A program made the translations under genes and the position numbers. Shown piece after piece: positions 17,913 to 26,887 of a stretch of 64,000 nucleotides of DNA. This stretch comes from Geothermobacter ehrlichii (GTDB lineage Bacteria; Desulfobacterota; Desulfuromonadia; Desulfuromonadales; Geothermobacteraceae): positions 434,001 to 498,000 of the forward strand of contig NZ_VNIB01000001.1 of the NCBI RefSeq assembly GCF_008124615.1, given 5' to 3'. The notes under the pieces are model-generated. The model did not search any database and was not told the DNA's origin. It saw nothing but the letters and a program-made list of their open reading frames with translations. Position 1 is the first letter of the stretch. Every line of letters starts with the position of its first letter.

Positions 17913-17971
17913 GGGGGACGGGTTCCCTAGACTTCAACCTGCCCTGGCACCAACAACAGGCGGAGGCAGCC

Positions 17972-18955
17972 ATGGATGAAATTGTCGACGGTTTTTCCGA
18001 CGTATCGATCGAGCAGGAGGGGGGCGTTACCATGACCGCCGATCTCGAAGAGATTGAACCGACAATCGAGGAGCTGAAAGCCGAAGAGAAGAAGGCCGCC
18101 GAAGAGGAGGACGACTCCCATTCGGATGACGCCATCAAGATCTATCTCAAGGACATCCAGAAGACCACGCTTTTGACCGCCGAAGAAGAAAGGGCGCTGG
18201 CCCGCAGAATCGCCGAGGGCGACATGGCCGCCAGGGACAGGATGATCGAATCGAACCTGCGGCTGGTGGTCAAGATCGCGAAGCGCTACATGAACCGCGG
18301 GCTTCCTTTTCTCGATCTGATCGAGGAGGGGAACATGGGGCTGATCAAGGCGGTCGAGCGCTTCAAGCTGTCCAAGGAATGTCGCTTTTCCACCTACGCC
18401 ACCTGGTGGATCCGGCAGTCAATCGAACGTGCCCTGGTCAATCAGAGCCGGACCATCCGGCTGCCCGTGCACGTCTCGGACGACATCAACAAGCTGATCA
18501 AGGTCACCCGCGAACTGGTGCCGCAACTCAGTCGCGAACCCGAGGTGGAAGAGGTCGCCGAAGCCATGGGAGTCGAACCCGCCTATGTGCGCCGTCTGCT
18601 CGTTCTGGTCAAGAAGACCTATTCCATCGAGCATCCCATGGGTGAAAACAACGATTACAGCCTGATCGACACCGTCGAGGACACCTCGGCCATCAATCCC
18701 CTGACCCTGGCGGAGGATCTCGACCGTTTCCGGCATGTCGCCGAATGGATGGAGACCCTGACCGAAAACGAGAGGGAGATCCTCAGCCTGCGTTTCGGGC
18801 TTGATGACAGGGAGCCGCAGACCCTCGACACCATTGGCCGGCGCTTCGGGGTGACCCGCGAGCGTATACGCCAGATCGAGGCGAAGAGTCTTGAAAAGTT
18901 GCGGCGAATTATGGCAGAAAAGAGGGCCGACGGCCGCGACCCGGTCGAAGAATGA
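17972..18955 (+). CDS. rpoS: RNA polymerase sigma factor RpoS (sigma38-type)
   Basis: 327 residues. An acidic N-terminal stretch (~residues 20-50) precedes region 1.2 (IKIYLKDIQKTTLLTAEEE), region 2 with NLRLVVKIAKRYMNRGLPF and LIEEGNMGLIKAVE, the -10 helix FSTYATWWIRQSIERA, region 3 and region 4 with TIGRRFGVTRERIRQIE. It lacks the long non-conserved insert of RpoD, so it is a group 2 factor. Genomic position after an nlpD-like gene supports RpoS, the general stress/stationary sigma factor of Geobacter relatives. The ATG at 17972 follows GGAGG; a TTG start at 17909 is less likely. Confidence 0.94.
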   Translation: MDEIVDGFSDVSIEQEGGVTMTADLEEIEPTIEELKAEEKKAAEEEDDSHSDDAIKIYLKDIQKTTLLTAEEERALARRIAEGDMAARDRMIESNLRLVVKIAKRYMNRGLPFLDLIEEGNMGLIKAVERFKLSKECRFSTYATWWIRQSIERALVNQSRTIRLPVHVSDDINKLIKVTRELVPQLSREPEVEEVAEAMGVEPAYVRRLLVLVKKTYSIEHPMGENNDYSLIDTVEDTSAINPLTLAEDLDRFRHVAEWMETLTENEREILSLRFGLDDREPQTLDTIGRRFGVTRERIRQIEAKSLEKLRRIMAEKRADGRDPVEE

Positions 18956-18964
18956 GAGGTTGAC

Positions 18965-19480
18965 GTGGAGGAACTGAAAAAGATCATTCGTGACGTCCCC
19001 GATTTCCCGAAGAAGGGGATAGTCTTCAAGGATATCACTACCCTGTTGGCGGACGGTCCCAGCTTTCACCGCATGATCGACCTTCTCGCTCACCGCTATG
19101 TCGGCAGGGGCATCCAGAAAGTGGTCGGCGTCGAGGCCAGGGGGTTCGTTCTCGGCTCGGCTTTGGCCTACAAGCTCGGCGCCGGCATCGCCTTGGTCCG
19201 CAAACCCGGCAAGCTTCCCTGGAAGACCCTGCAGAAGACCTATGAGCTGGAGTACGGCACCGACACCCTCGAGATCCATATCGATGCCTTCAAGCCCGGG
19301 GAGAAGGTGTTGATCGCCGACGACCTGCTGGCCACCGGCGGCACGGTCGCCGCCGTTGTCGACCTGGTGACCCAGCTCGAGGCCGATATCGTCGAATGCG
19401 CTTTCATGGCTGAGCTCGAATTCCTCGAAGGGCGCAAGCGTCTGCCGGAAGGAAAGGTTTTCAGCCTGCTCAAGTTCTGA
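18965..19480 (+). CDS. apt: Adenine phosphoribosyltransferase
   Basis: Salvages adenine to AMP with PRPP. 171 residues. [19 protein letters not shown] is at the N-terminus, [14 protein letters not shown] near residue 60, and the PRPP-binding motif [16 protein letters not shown] near 118-133. GTG start at 18965, 9 bp after the rpoS stop, so it is probably in the same transcript. Its stop is followed seven bases later by tRNA-Arg. Confidence 0.96.
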   Translation: MEELKKIIRDVPDFPKKGIVFKDITTLLADGPSFHRMIDLLAHRYVGRGIQKVVGVEARGFVLGSALAYKLGAGIALVRKPGKLPWKTLQKTYELEYGTDTLEIHIDAFKPGEKVLIADDLLATGGTVAAVVDLVTQLEADIVECAFMAELEFLEGRKRLPEGKVFSLLKF

Positions 19481-19487
19481 TGCCAAA

Positions 19488-19564
19488 GGCCCCGTAGCTC
19501 AGCTGGATAGAGCATTCGCCTCCTAAGCGAAGGGTCACAGGTTCGAATCCTGTCGGGGCCGCCA
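19488..19564 (+). tRNA. tRNA-Arg (anticodon CCT)
   Basis: Cloverleaf of 77 bases with acceptor GGCCCCG/CGGGGCC, D-arm GCTC/GAGC, anticodon stem TTCGC/GCGAA around CTCCTAA (anticodon CCT), T-arm ACAGG/CCTGT, discriminator G and encoded CCA. It lies directly behind apt and has no separate promoter that I can see. Confidence 0.97.
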
Positions 19565-19700
19565 TTTTCCCTTGAATATCTTGAATATTTGGTTGCAATC
19601 TTGCATGAAATCTGCGGCGAAATTCCGACCGGCTGGCCGGGATGCGGATGCCGACGAGTTCGGCCATCAATCGTTCTGGGGAAATTCAAATCATTTCGCC

Positions 19701-20255
19701 ATGTTGAACCGGAGAACCTTTCTGAGAAACGGCATGCTCTGCAGCCTGGCGCTGCTTCTGCCGGTGCCGGTTTTTGCCCGCGTTGGCAAGGATCTGACGT
19801 CAACGCGCTGTCTCAGTCTGCACAATCTGCACACCGGCGAGCGCCTGCGCAACGTACCCTACTGTGTCAAGGGCACCTATCAGGTGGATGTGCTGGCGGA
19901 GTTGAATCACCTGTTGCGCGACTACCGAACCGGCGAGGTGACCACCATCGACCCGCGCCTGTTCGATCTGCTCTATCTGACCGAAAGCAATCTCGGTGTC
20001 TGCACCGAAATCGAGGTCATATCCGGCTATCGTTCGCCGGCGACCAATGCCCTGTTGCGCCGGCGCAGCAAGGGTGTGGCCAAAAACAGCCTGCACATGC
20101 AGGGGCGGGCGATCGACATCCGCCTGCCGGGCTGTGGGCTGAAGCGTCTGCATCGGGCCGCCGTCGAGTTGCGCCTTGGCGGTGTCGGCTATTACCCGAA
20201 ATCGAATTTCGTCCATCTTGATACCGGCCGCTTCAGACTCTGGCAGGGTGTCTGA
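19701..20255 (+). CDS. YcbK/DUF882-family exported M15-like protein
   Basis: 184 residues. The N-terminus MLNRRTFLRNG followed by a hydrophobic segment and an Ala cleavage site (VFARV) fits a Tat signal. The mature part has the zinc-site pattern of M15/YcbK murein peptidases: ISGYRSPATN, SLHMQGRAIDIRL (first His and Asp) and NFVHLDTG (second His). Probably acts on peptidoglycan in the periplasm. The upstream in-frame ATG at 19572 sits 7 bp after the tRNA and would put a non-signal sequence before the twin-Arg motif, so 19701 is preferred. Confidence 0.88.
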   Translation: MLNRRTFLRNGMLCSLALLLPVPVFARVGKDLTSTRCLSLHNLHTGERLRNVPYCVKGTYQVDVLAELNHLLRDYRTGEVTTIDPRLFDLLYLTESNLGVCTEIEVISGYRSPATNALLRRRSKGVAKNSLHMQGRAIDIRLPGCGLKRLHRAAVELRLGGVGYYPKSNFVHLDTGRFRLWQGV

Positions 20256-20285
20256 CGGCACAGCGGACTGTCTGTCACCAACTTC

Positions 20286-20312
20286 GGCCTGTTCTGCGGA
20301 ACGGGCCTTTTT
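20286..20312 (+). terminator. Intrinsic terminator after the YcbK-like gene
   Basis: Stem GGCCTGTTC/GAACGGGCC with loop TGCG, then TTTTTGTTTT, 30 bp after the stop codon. Confidence 0.85.
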
Positions 20313-20417
20313 GTTTTCGGGCACCGACCGTAAACGGCCCGGTACAAAGGTTCGCTTTCTCCCTTTTTGTGCTATCGTTGAGATCGCGAAACCAGACGAA
20401 AGGATCCCACGACACCC

Positions 20418-21512
20418 ATGGCGAAGAAGGTTTTTGTGGCGGCGACCGGCCAGCACTGCGGCAAGACCACCATCAGTCTTTCCTTGCTACACATGGCAGG
20501 CAAGAAATACGACCGTATCGGCTTCATGAAGCCGTTCGGCCCCAAGCTGGCCAGGTTCGAGGGGCGGGATGTCGACATGGACGCCAAGCTGATGGCCCGC
20601 GTCTACGGGCTCAGCGACAGGGTCGACCTGATGTCGCCCGTGGTGCTGCACCCCGGAGACACCAAGCGGATTCTCGACGGCTATATCCGCCCCGAGGCGC
20701 TGATGGAGCGGATCGAGAAAGCCTGTGCCGAGCTGGAGAAGGAATGCGATTTTCTGGTGATCGAGGGTGCCGGGCATACCGGTGTCGGATCGGTGGCCGG
20801 AATCAACAACGCCCGAGTGGCCAAGGCCCTCGACGCGCCGGTGATGATGATCGCCGGTGGTGGCATCGGCAGCGCCATCGACGACATCCACCTGAATCTG
20901 GCCCTGTTCGAAGCCGAGGGCGCCGAGGTGAAGCTGGTTCTTCCCAACAAGATTCTCCCCGCAAAGCGGGAGATGGTGCTGCACTATCTCGGCCAGGCCT
21001 TCTCCCGCCGGGGCATCAGGGTGCTGGGCGGCTTCGATTATTCGCAGATTTTGGCCAACCCGACCCTGCTCAACGTTTCCCGCCTGCTCGACCTCAGGCT
21101 CGAGGCCGACAGCCAGCAGGCGGCCCGTATCGTGCATCACGTGCAGCTGGGCGCGGCGTCGACCCAGCGCGTCGTCGACCTGCTGCAGCCGTCGACCCTG
21201 CTGGTGGTGACCAGCTCGCGGGACGAACTGCTGGTCACGCTTTCGACCCTCTATCACATGCCGGAATATTACGAAAAGATCTGTGGTCTGGTGATTACCG
21301 GGGTGGCGTCCGTTTCCGACGTCACCCAGAAGATCATCGACGACAGCGGCATCCCCTACCTGCGCTGCGAGAAAAGAACCACCGCCGAAATCTTTTCCAC
21401 CCTCGAGAACTACGTTTCGAAAATCACCGCCGAAGACGAGGAGAAGATCAACCTGGTTCAGCGCCTGGCCGAGGAGTCGCTTGACTTTGACGCCATCGAT
21501 ACTCTGCTCTAG
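20418..21512 (+). CDS. BioD-like P-loop plus DRTGG-domain protein
   Basis: 364 residues. The N-terminal ~210 residues are a dethiobiotin synthetase/CobQ-like P-loop NTPase with Walker A ATGQHCGKTTIS at residues 8-19 and LVIEGAGHTGVGSVAG as the second conserved segment. The C-terminal part (about 215-330) looks like a DRTGG domain, as in the N-terminal regulatory half of some phosphate acetyltransferases, but no acetyltransferase domain follows. Substrate is unknown. The neighbours (YcbK-like, glucan phosphorylase) do not explain it. Confidence 0.85.
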   Translation: MAKKVFVAATGQHCGKTTISLSLLHMAGKKYDRIGFMKPFGPKLARFEGRDVDMDAKLMARVYGLSDRVDLMSPVVLHPGDTKRILDGYIRPEALMERIEKACAELEKECDFLVIEGAGHTGVGSVAGINNARVAKALDAPVMMIAGGGIGSAIDDIHLNLALFEAEGAEVKLVLPNKILPAKREMVLHYLGQAFSRRGIRVLGGFDYSQILANPTLLNVSRLLDLRLEADSQQAARIVHHVQLGAASTQRVVDLLQPSTLLVVTSSRDELLVTLSTLYHMPEYYEKICGLVITGVASVSDVTQKIIDDSGIPYLRCEKRTTAEIFSTLENYVSKITAEDEEKINLVQRLAEESLDFDAIDTLL

Positions 21513-21626
21513 TTCGAGCTGGTCTCGCCCGCCTGGAGGCTTCCGTCGACCGTTACTGATATCCGAAACTGCAGTATGTAAGAAAATGTCATGATGGCAC
21601 GCCAACTGCCATAGGTTTCTATTTCG

Positions 21627-23339
21627 TCAGGCGAGATAGGCCGCGGTGACGTAGCGGCGCATCATGACATGGGTGTTGAAGTAGTAGCCGTTCTTGCCGA
21701 TGGCGTTTTTCATCACCTGGATCCATCCAGCCCGGTCCCGGTAATAGAGGGGCATGATGACCTTTTCCAGCTTGTCGTAGAGATCGCGGGCGTCAGATTC
21801 GGTAGTGTCGGCTTCCGGTTTGACATCCTTCGGCTTCGGACCGATGCTCCAGCCGGTCACTCCTTCGATATGCCCCTCGATCCACCAGCCGTCGAGTACG
21901 CTGAAGTTGGGAACGCCGTTCAGGGCCGCCTTCATTCCGCTGGTTCCCGAAGCCTCGAGCGGGCGGATCGGATTGTTCAGCCACAGATCGACGCCGGGAA
22001 TGAGCCTGTAGGCGACTTCCATGTTGTAGTTTGGCAGATAGACGGCCCGGATCCGGTCGCCGTATTTCCTGATGTTGCCGATGATGCGCTGGATGATCTC
22101 CTTGCCTGGCGTGTCCTGGGGATGGGCCTTGCCGCCGAAGACCAGCTGCAGCCTGCCGCCGGCGATCGCGAGCAGCCGCTCGGGATCGGTGAAGATGAGA
22201 TCGCCCCGCTTGTAGGTCGCCGCCCTGCGGGCGAAGCCGATGGTCAGAACGTCGGTTTCGAGTTCGATGCCGGTGGTTTCGCGGATGTACTGCAGCAGGT
22301 AGGCCTTGGCGCCCATGTGGGCGTCCCAGATGTCGTCATCCGGGATCAGGTCGACCCTGACCAGCATCTCCGGTTCGTTGGCCCAGCCCGGCAGATAACG
22401 GTCGTACAGACTGACGAAGTAGGGTGAAACCCAGGTGAAGGGATGGATGCCGTTGGTGATGGCGTGGATCTCGAACCCGGGAAAGAGGGCCTTGGAAACC
22501 TCGCCGTGCTTCTTGGCGACGCCGTTGACATAGCGGCTCAGGTTGAGGGCCAGCAGGGTGGTGTTCAGCTCGTCCTTTCCGGCAAGTTCGCGCAACAGGG
22601 GATAGGGAACCTGTTTCCCCAGAATCCGTTCGACCATGTCGTAGGGGAATCGGTCGTGCCCGGCCTCGACCGGGGTGTGGGTGGTGAAGACGCACTGATC
22701 GGCGACCATCTGGGTGTCCCAGGCGGTCCGCTCGTCCCAGCTGTCCTCGACGTGACGCCGGCAACGGTTGAGCAGTTCGAGGGTCAGCAGGCTGGCGTGC
22801 CCCTCGTTCATGTGATATTTGCGGATGCGAAAGCCGAGGGCGCTGAGCAGCCGGGCGCCGCCGATGCCGAGAATGATCTCCTGCTTCAGGCGGTAGGCGA
22901 GATCGCCGCCGTACAGATGGTCGGTCAGCCGGCGATCCTGGTCGGCGTTGCCGGGGATGTCGGTATCGAGAAAGAGGACAGGGACCACGCCGCCGGTAGG
23001 ACTCTTGACCCGGTAGAGCCAGGCCTGTACCTTGACGTCGCGGTCTTCAATGCTGACCAGGGTCTTGACCGGCAGCAGCTCCATGTACTTTTCCGGCTGC
23101 CAGGGCCGCGGATGTTCGTGCTGCCAGCCGTGTTCGTCCAGCGTCTGGCGAAAGTAGCCCTTGCGGTGACACAGGGTGATGGCAATCAGGGGAACCTTGA
23201 GGTCGGCCGCGCTCTTGATGGTGTCGCCGGCGAGGATGCCGAGGCCGCCGCTGTAGGTTGGGATGTCCTGCGACAGACCGATCTCCATGGAAAAGTATGC
23301 GATGCGCTCCCGGTGGGTGTAAACTTTCCAATCTTCCAT
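21627..23339 (-). CDS. Alpha-glucan phosphorylase, short form
   Basis: Phosphorolysis of glycogen-like alpha-glucans to glucose 1-phosphate, PLP-dependent (GT35). 570 residues, shorter than the ~800 of the classic GlgP because it begins directly at the catalytic region (RIAYFSMEIGLSQDIPTYSGG). The PLP site is EASGTSGMKAALNG near residues 475-490, with the lysine present. Conserved KYHMNEGHASL near 175 and FTTHTPVEAGHDRF near 210 are also family features. The start follows CAGGAG. The gene stands alone on its strand between two + strand units. Confidence 0.92.
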   Translation of the reverse strand: MEDWKVYTHRERIAYFSMEIGLSQDIPTYSGGLGILAGDTIKSAADLKVPLIAITLCHRKGYFRQTLDEHGWQHEHPRPWQPEKYMELLPVKTLVSIEDRDVKVQAWLYRVKSPTGGVVPVLFLDTDIPGNADQDRRLTDHLYGGDLAYRLKQEIILGIGGARLLSALGFRIRKYHMNEGHASLLTLELLNRCRRHVEDSWDERTAWDTQMVADQCVFTTHTPVEAGHDRFPYDMVERILGKQVPYPLLRELAGKDELNTTLLALNLSRYVNGVAKKHGEVSKALFPGFEIHAITNGIHPFTWVSPYFVSLYDRYLPGWANEPEMLVRVDLIPDDDIWDAHMGAKAYLLQYIRETTGIELETDVLTIGFARRAATYKRGDLIFTDPERLLAIAGGRLQLVFGGKAHPQDTPGKEIIQRIIGNIRKYGDRIRAVYLPNYNMEVAYRLIPGVDLWLNNPIRPLEASGTSGMKAALNGVPNFSVLDGWWIEGHIEGVTGWSIGPKPKDVKPEADTTESDARDLYDKLEKVIMPLYYRDRAGWIQVMKNAIGKNGYYFNTHVMMRRYVTAAYLA

Positions 23340-23369
23340 TCGTTTGTCTCCTGCGAGAGGTCAACCTCA

Positions 23370-23397
23370 ATAATAACAGGTTGTCTGCCGCTTGTAA
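23370..23397 (-). promoter_or_regulatory. Candidate promoter of the glucan phosphorylase
   Basis: On the minus strand TTACAA (plus 23392-23397), 16 bp spacer, TATTAT (plus 23370-23375), about 30 bp before the start codon. Confidence 0.45.
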
Positions 23398-23489
23398 GCC
23401 GGCTGCAGACGACGGTTTCTCTCCTCTTTCCCTTGCAATGGGCGCGGGGTTATGGAACATTAATGCCTGGTTTTGACAAGGGGCGAGGC

Positions 23490-25205
23490 ATGTACCTGCA
23501 GCATTTCGGATTCGAAAGAAAACCGTTCAACATCACTCCCAATCCCGATTTCATCTTTTTGAGTGGCACCCACAAGGAAGCCTTCGCCCATCTGCTCTAC
23601 GGCATCCAGAATCATTGCGGTTTCATCGAAATCACCGGCGAGGTCGGCACGGGCAAGACTACGGTTCTGCGTACCCTGCTCAACCAGCTTGCCGACGATC
23701 GCTACCGGCTGGCGCTGATCTTCAATCCGAGCCTGTCGGCGATCGAGTTGATGCGCAACATCGTCCGCGAGTTCGGCATTGCCGGTGCCGGTGACAGCCT
23801 CGATGATTTGCAGCAGGGGCTGAACCGTTTTCTTCTCGAAGAAAACCGGGTCGGCCGTACCGTCGTGCTGATCATCGACGAGGCCCAGAATCTCGCTCCC
23901 GAGGTGCTGGAGCAGATCCGCCTGCTGTCCAACCTCGAGACCGAAACCGACAAGCTGATCCAGATCGTGCTTGTCGGTCAGCCCGAACTCGCCAGCATGC
24001 TCGATCGCGAAGAGCTGCGCCAGTTGCGGCAGCGGATCACCGTGCGCTACCGTCTCGAACCGATGGTGCCGGAAGACGTCGTGCGCTACATCGAGCATCG
24101 CATCGCCGTCGCCGGCGGCCGCGCCCGCGGGCTTTTCGACAAAGGCGCCCTGAAATGCATCGTCGAACGAACCGGCGGCAATCCACGCCTGATCAACGTT
24201 CTGTGCGACCGGGCGCTGCTTGCCGCTTATGCTGACGATGCCGGCATCGTTGAACGCCGTCATGTCCGCCAGGTCCTGGTCGAGCTGGGACGGGAAGGAG
24301 CCGAACGGGGACTGGGGCGACGCCGTCGTCTGTGGTGGAGTGTCGGATTCGTTCTGGTGCTCGGCGGGTTTCTGCTCGCCCTGGCGCTGTTGTCGGACAC
24401 GCTCAACCGCTTCGGCGACACCGAAGATCCGCAGGCAGGGCGCTGGTCGCTCTCTCAGGGGGGGGCGCTGCCGGAGAAGGGCCCTTCCGGCGCCACTGCG
24501 GTCGCCGCCGCTCGGCAAACGCCGGCTGTCGGTGAGCTCTACGCCCGCGTCGACGGGATACGCCGCCAGCTCGCCACCGTCAGTTCCGGTCGCAGCCCGG
24601 CCCCGGGAATCGTCAGGCTGGCGTCCCTCTGGGGGGTCGCCTTGGAGACTGGCGATGAAACGCCTTTGCCGGAGCTGATGGCGGCCTGTCGCCGGAGGGG
24701 CCTCACCCTGACCCGTTTCGACGGTTCGCTGGACGATCTGCTTAAGTTCGATCTCCCCGTTCTGCTCGAGCTGACCCTGCCGGGCGAAGCGGAGCCGCGT
24801 TATCTGGTCCTTCTTTCCCGCCGTGGCGACAGCTTCCGGGTTTTTCCCGAGCAGGTCGGTCAGGGGAGGCTTACGAAAGATGAACTCGCCGGTCTCTGGT
24901 CGGGCCGGGCCTATCTGCTGTGGAAGAATCACGAGGAGATACCCTTTGTCGGCAGTCGTGGCCAGCGCGGGGCGGCCGTCACCCGGCTGCAGCGGCTGCT
25001 GGCCAGGGGCGGTTACGCCCGCGGGCTGTCCAGCGGTGTCTACGACGAACCGACCATTGAGGCGGTCACCCGGTTTCAGGCCGAGGCCGGCCTGGTCCAG
25101 GACGGGCGGGTCGGCCCGCAGAGCCTGATTCTGCTCTACCGGCGTTGCGGCTATCCCGAAGCCCGTCTGGGCGAAACTCCCGAAAAGGGACAGGATGCGT
25201 CATGA
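23490..25205 (+). CDS. GspA/ExeA-type AAA ATPase with TM, C39-like and peptidoglycan-binding domains
   Basis: 571 residues. N-terminal YLQHFGFERKPFNITPNPDF and Walker A GEVGTGKTTVLRTLLNQL (residues ~49-66), Walker B LIIDEAQNL near 130 define the ExeA/GspA ATPase. One membrane span (~285-305) follows, then a periplasmic part with an inactive C39-like fold and a C-terminal PG_binding_1 domain (GAAVTRLQRLLARGGY). In Aeromonas ExeA and ExeB help insert the type II secretin into the peptidoglycan layer. No other secretion gene lies in this window. The ATG at 23490 follows GGGGCGAGG; an in-frame ATG lies at 23463. Confidence 0.9.
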   Translation: MYLQHFGFERKPFNITPNPDFIFLSGTHKEAFAHLLYGIQNHCGFIEITGEVGTGKTTVLRTLLNQLADDRYRLALIFNPSLSAIELMRNIVREFGIAGAGDSLDDLQQGLNRFLLEENRVGRTVVLIIDEAQNLAPEVLEQIRLLSNLETETDKLIQIVLVGQPELASMLDREELRQLRQRITVRYRLEPMVPEDVVRYIEHRIAVAGGRARGLFDKGALKCIVERTGGNPRLINVLCDRALLAAYADDAGIVERRHVRQVLVELGREGAERGLGRRRRLWWSVGFVLVLGGFLLALALLSDTLNRFGDTEDPQAGRWSLSQGGALPEKGPSGATAVAAARQTPAVGELYARVDGIRRQLATVSSGRSPAPGIVRLASLWGVALETGDETPLPELMAACRRRGLTLTRFDGSLDDLLKFDLPVLLELTLPGEAEPRYLVLLSRRGDSFRVFPEQVGQGRLTKDELAGLWSGRAYLLWKNHEEIPFVGSRGQRGAAVTRLQRLLARGGYARGLSSGVYDEPTIEAVTRFQAEAGLVQDGRVGPQSLILLYRRCGYPEARLGETPEKGQDAS

Positions 25206-25816
25206 GTTCGATCCTGAAGGCTTTAAGAAAACTCGAAGAGGAGAAGGTCCGTTCAGGCGAGAACAGGGTCGATATCGCCGCCGATATTTTGCGCGGTGAA
25301 GGACGGAGCAAAGGCTCCGGCAGCCGGCCGGCCATCTGGACGACGGTGCTGCTGGCGGTTCTTGTTCTGCTGGCCGGCGGCATCTATTACCTGGGAGCAA
25401 AAAAAGGACCGCAATTTGTCGTGCAGCCGCCAGCCGGCGAGGCGGTGCCGGGGCAATCCGCCGGCAAAGCCGTCACCGCCGTGCCACGGCCACCGCTGGG
25501 CGAGACGCCCGGCCCGGAGCCATCGACCTCTTCCGCGCTCTCTGCCAGCGGGGGCGGCCGCCAGGCAAGCGGCCTGGCGGCCGGTAAGCCGCAGGCGAGC
25601 CGGCCAGTGAAGACCGAAGCGGATGCCGTTCCCCTGACCGTTTCGGGCATCGTCTACCAGGACGCCCCGGAAAACCGCATGGCGATCATCAATGATCTGC
25701 CGGTCATGACCGGGTCGGTCGTCGAAGGTTACCGGGTCGAAAAGATCCTGCGTGACCGGGTGATCTTCAGCGATGGCGAACGGAGGCTGAGCGTATCCCT
25801 GACCGAGCCGGAGTAG
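25202..25816 (+). CDS. GspB-like protein
   Basis: 204 residues, start overlapping the GspA stop (ATGA). N-terminal MSSILKALRKLEEEK is a hallmark of GspB/ExeB partners, one membrane span lies at ~40-60, then a Pro/Ala-rich periplasmic linker, then a C-terminal domain (LTVSGIVYQDAPENRMAIIN, VIFSDGERRLSVSL) typical of GspB. Forms with the preceding ATPase a complex that anchors secretin assembly in the envelope. Confidence is high for the pair, unknown for which secretin is served. Confidence 0.88.
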   Translation: MSSILKALRKLEEEKVRSGENRVDIAADILRGEGRSKGSGSRPAIWTTVLLAVLVLLAGGIYYLGAKKGPQFVVQPPAGEAVPGQSAGKAVTAVPRPPLGETPGPEPSTSSALSASGGGRQASGLAAGKPQASRPVKTEADAVPLTVSGIVYQDAPENRMAIINDLPVMTGSVVEGYRVEKILRDRVIFSDGERRLSVSLTEPE

Positions 25817-25905
25817 GGCGGAGTGGTTCGTACACTTGCCGATCTGCCGGTCGAGGGCTTGCGGACTCGGGGACTCGCCAGCCGCGACAGTTTTTGGGTA
25901 GCCTG

Positions 25906-26379
25906 CTAGGGCAGCAGGTCGCCGAGACTGATCGAACCCTGTCGGCGGATGGGGACGGGCAGATGGACGATGCCGGGGCCGCTGAGGTCGAGGGTGCCTT
26001 CCAGCAGATAGTCGACCGTGTCTGCCCGTTTCAATCCTCTGAGCAGCTTCAGCAGGTCGAGGTAGGAGGCGACGAGATCGATATCGAGATAGCCTCTGCC
26101 GTTGGCCTCAATTCGGACCGGGTTGTCGGTCCGGCCGCGCGAGACCTCGACGCCGTTCAGCGCCAGGCGGTAGTCGGCGCCCCTGATGTCGAGGGCATAG
26201 GGGTTCGGATTGTGCAATTCCAGCCGGGCGGTCAGCCGGGCATGGCTCAGGTTGGCATCGGTCAGCTGCAGCGCCGCCAGGCTGACCTGGGGCGGTTTCG
26301 GATGCAGGGCGGCACAGCCGCCCGCCAGTAGCAGGACGAAGACGACGGGCAGCAGATGGCATCTGGGCAGAAATGTCAT
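25906..26379 (-). CDS. LEA type 2 (WHy-domain) lipoprotein
   Basis: 157 residues from the ATG at 26379, which has GGAGA upstream (an in-frame ATG at 26439 lacks one). Signal sequence with lipobox LLLAGGC near residue 18. The rest is a single WHy/LEA2 beta-sandwich: HNPNPYALDIRGADYRLALNG and VEVSRGRTDN (each as seen in LEA2 proteins). Likely exported and lipidated; function in bacteria is not established, desiccation or envelope stability has been suggested for the family. Confidence 0.82.
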   Translation of the reverse strand: MTFLPRCHLLPVVFVLLLAGGCAALHPKPPQVSLAALQLTDANLSHARLTARLELHNPNPYALDIRGADYRLALNGVEVSRGRTDNPVRIEANGRGYLDIDLVASYLDLLKLLRGLKRADTVDYLLEGTLDLSGPGIVHLPVPIRRQGSISLGDLLP

Positions 26380-26491
26380 ATTCTGTCTCCTGGCCGGGTT
26401 GGAATGAGGGCGGAGGCGACGGTTTTTGTTCGCCACCATCTTTAATCCACATCATATCATTTGACCGGCCTGCTGGCTGTGGAGGGATTAT

Positions 26492-26887
26492 ATGGTTGAA
26501 TCGGTGGCAGTCAAATACAGAGGGATCTTCCGTCTGCTCGCACTGGGCTGGATGGTGACGATTCTGGTGCTTGCTCTCAACGATGCGCCGGCGTCGGTTG
26601 CCTTTTTTCCCGGACAGGACAAGCTGTCGCACGCGCTCGCCTTTGGACTGCTGACCTGCCTCTGGACATTTGCCATCTCCTTTTCCTCCCTGCGGCGGCG
26701 TCTCTACCTGGCGGGTCTGGCCAGCCTCTCCTACGGCGCCCTCGTCGAAGTCGCCCAGTTTCTCCTCACCACGACTCGTCAGGCGGAATGGGGCGACCTG
26801 CTGGCGGATCTGGCCGGTGTCCTGGCGGCGGCCGGGATGCTGCTGGTTTTGAAGCGCCAGCCAGAAGACGAAAGGAGCGGCGGATGA
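26492..26887 (+). CDS. VanZ-family membrane protein
   Basis: 131 residues with four predicted membrane helices. The family pattern is visible: GQDKLSHALAFGLLT near residue 45 and YGALVEVAQFLLTTTRQAEW with GDLLADLAGVL near 85-110. Substrate unknown. It starts at ATG 26492 behind GGAGGG and overlaps the next gene by ATGA, so it heads a four-gene operon with DNA-repair genes, to which it has no obvious functional link. Confidence 0.88.
   Translation: MVESVAVKYRGIFRLLALGWMVTILVLALNDAPASVAFFPGQDKLSHALAFGLLTCLWTFAISFSSLRRRLYLAGLASLSYGALVEVAQFLLTTTRQAEWGDLLADLAGVLAAAGMLLVLKRQPEDERSGG

Noticed and set aside
21594-21612. Hairpin ATGGCA/TGCCAT and sigma54-like TGGCAC-N5-CTGC between two gene ends
   Set aside because: Genes converge here, so a promoter would point into gene ends; no T-run for a terminator. 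Probably chance.
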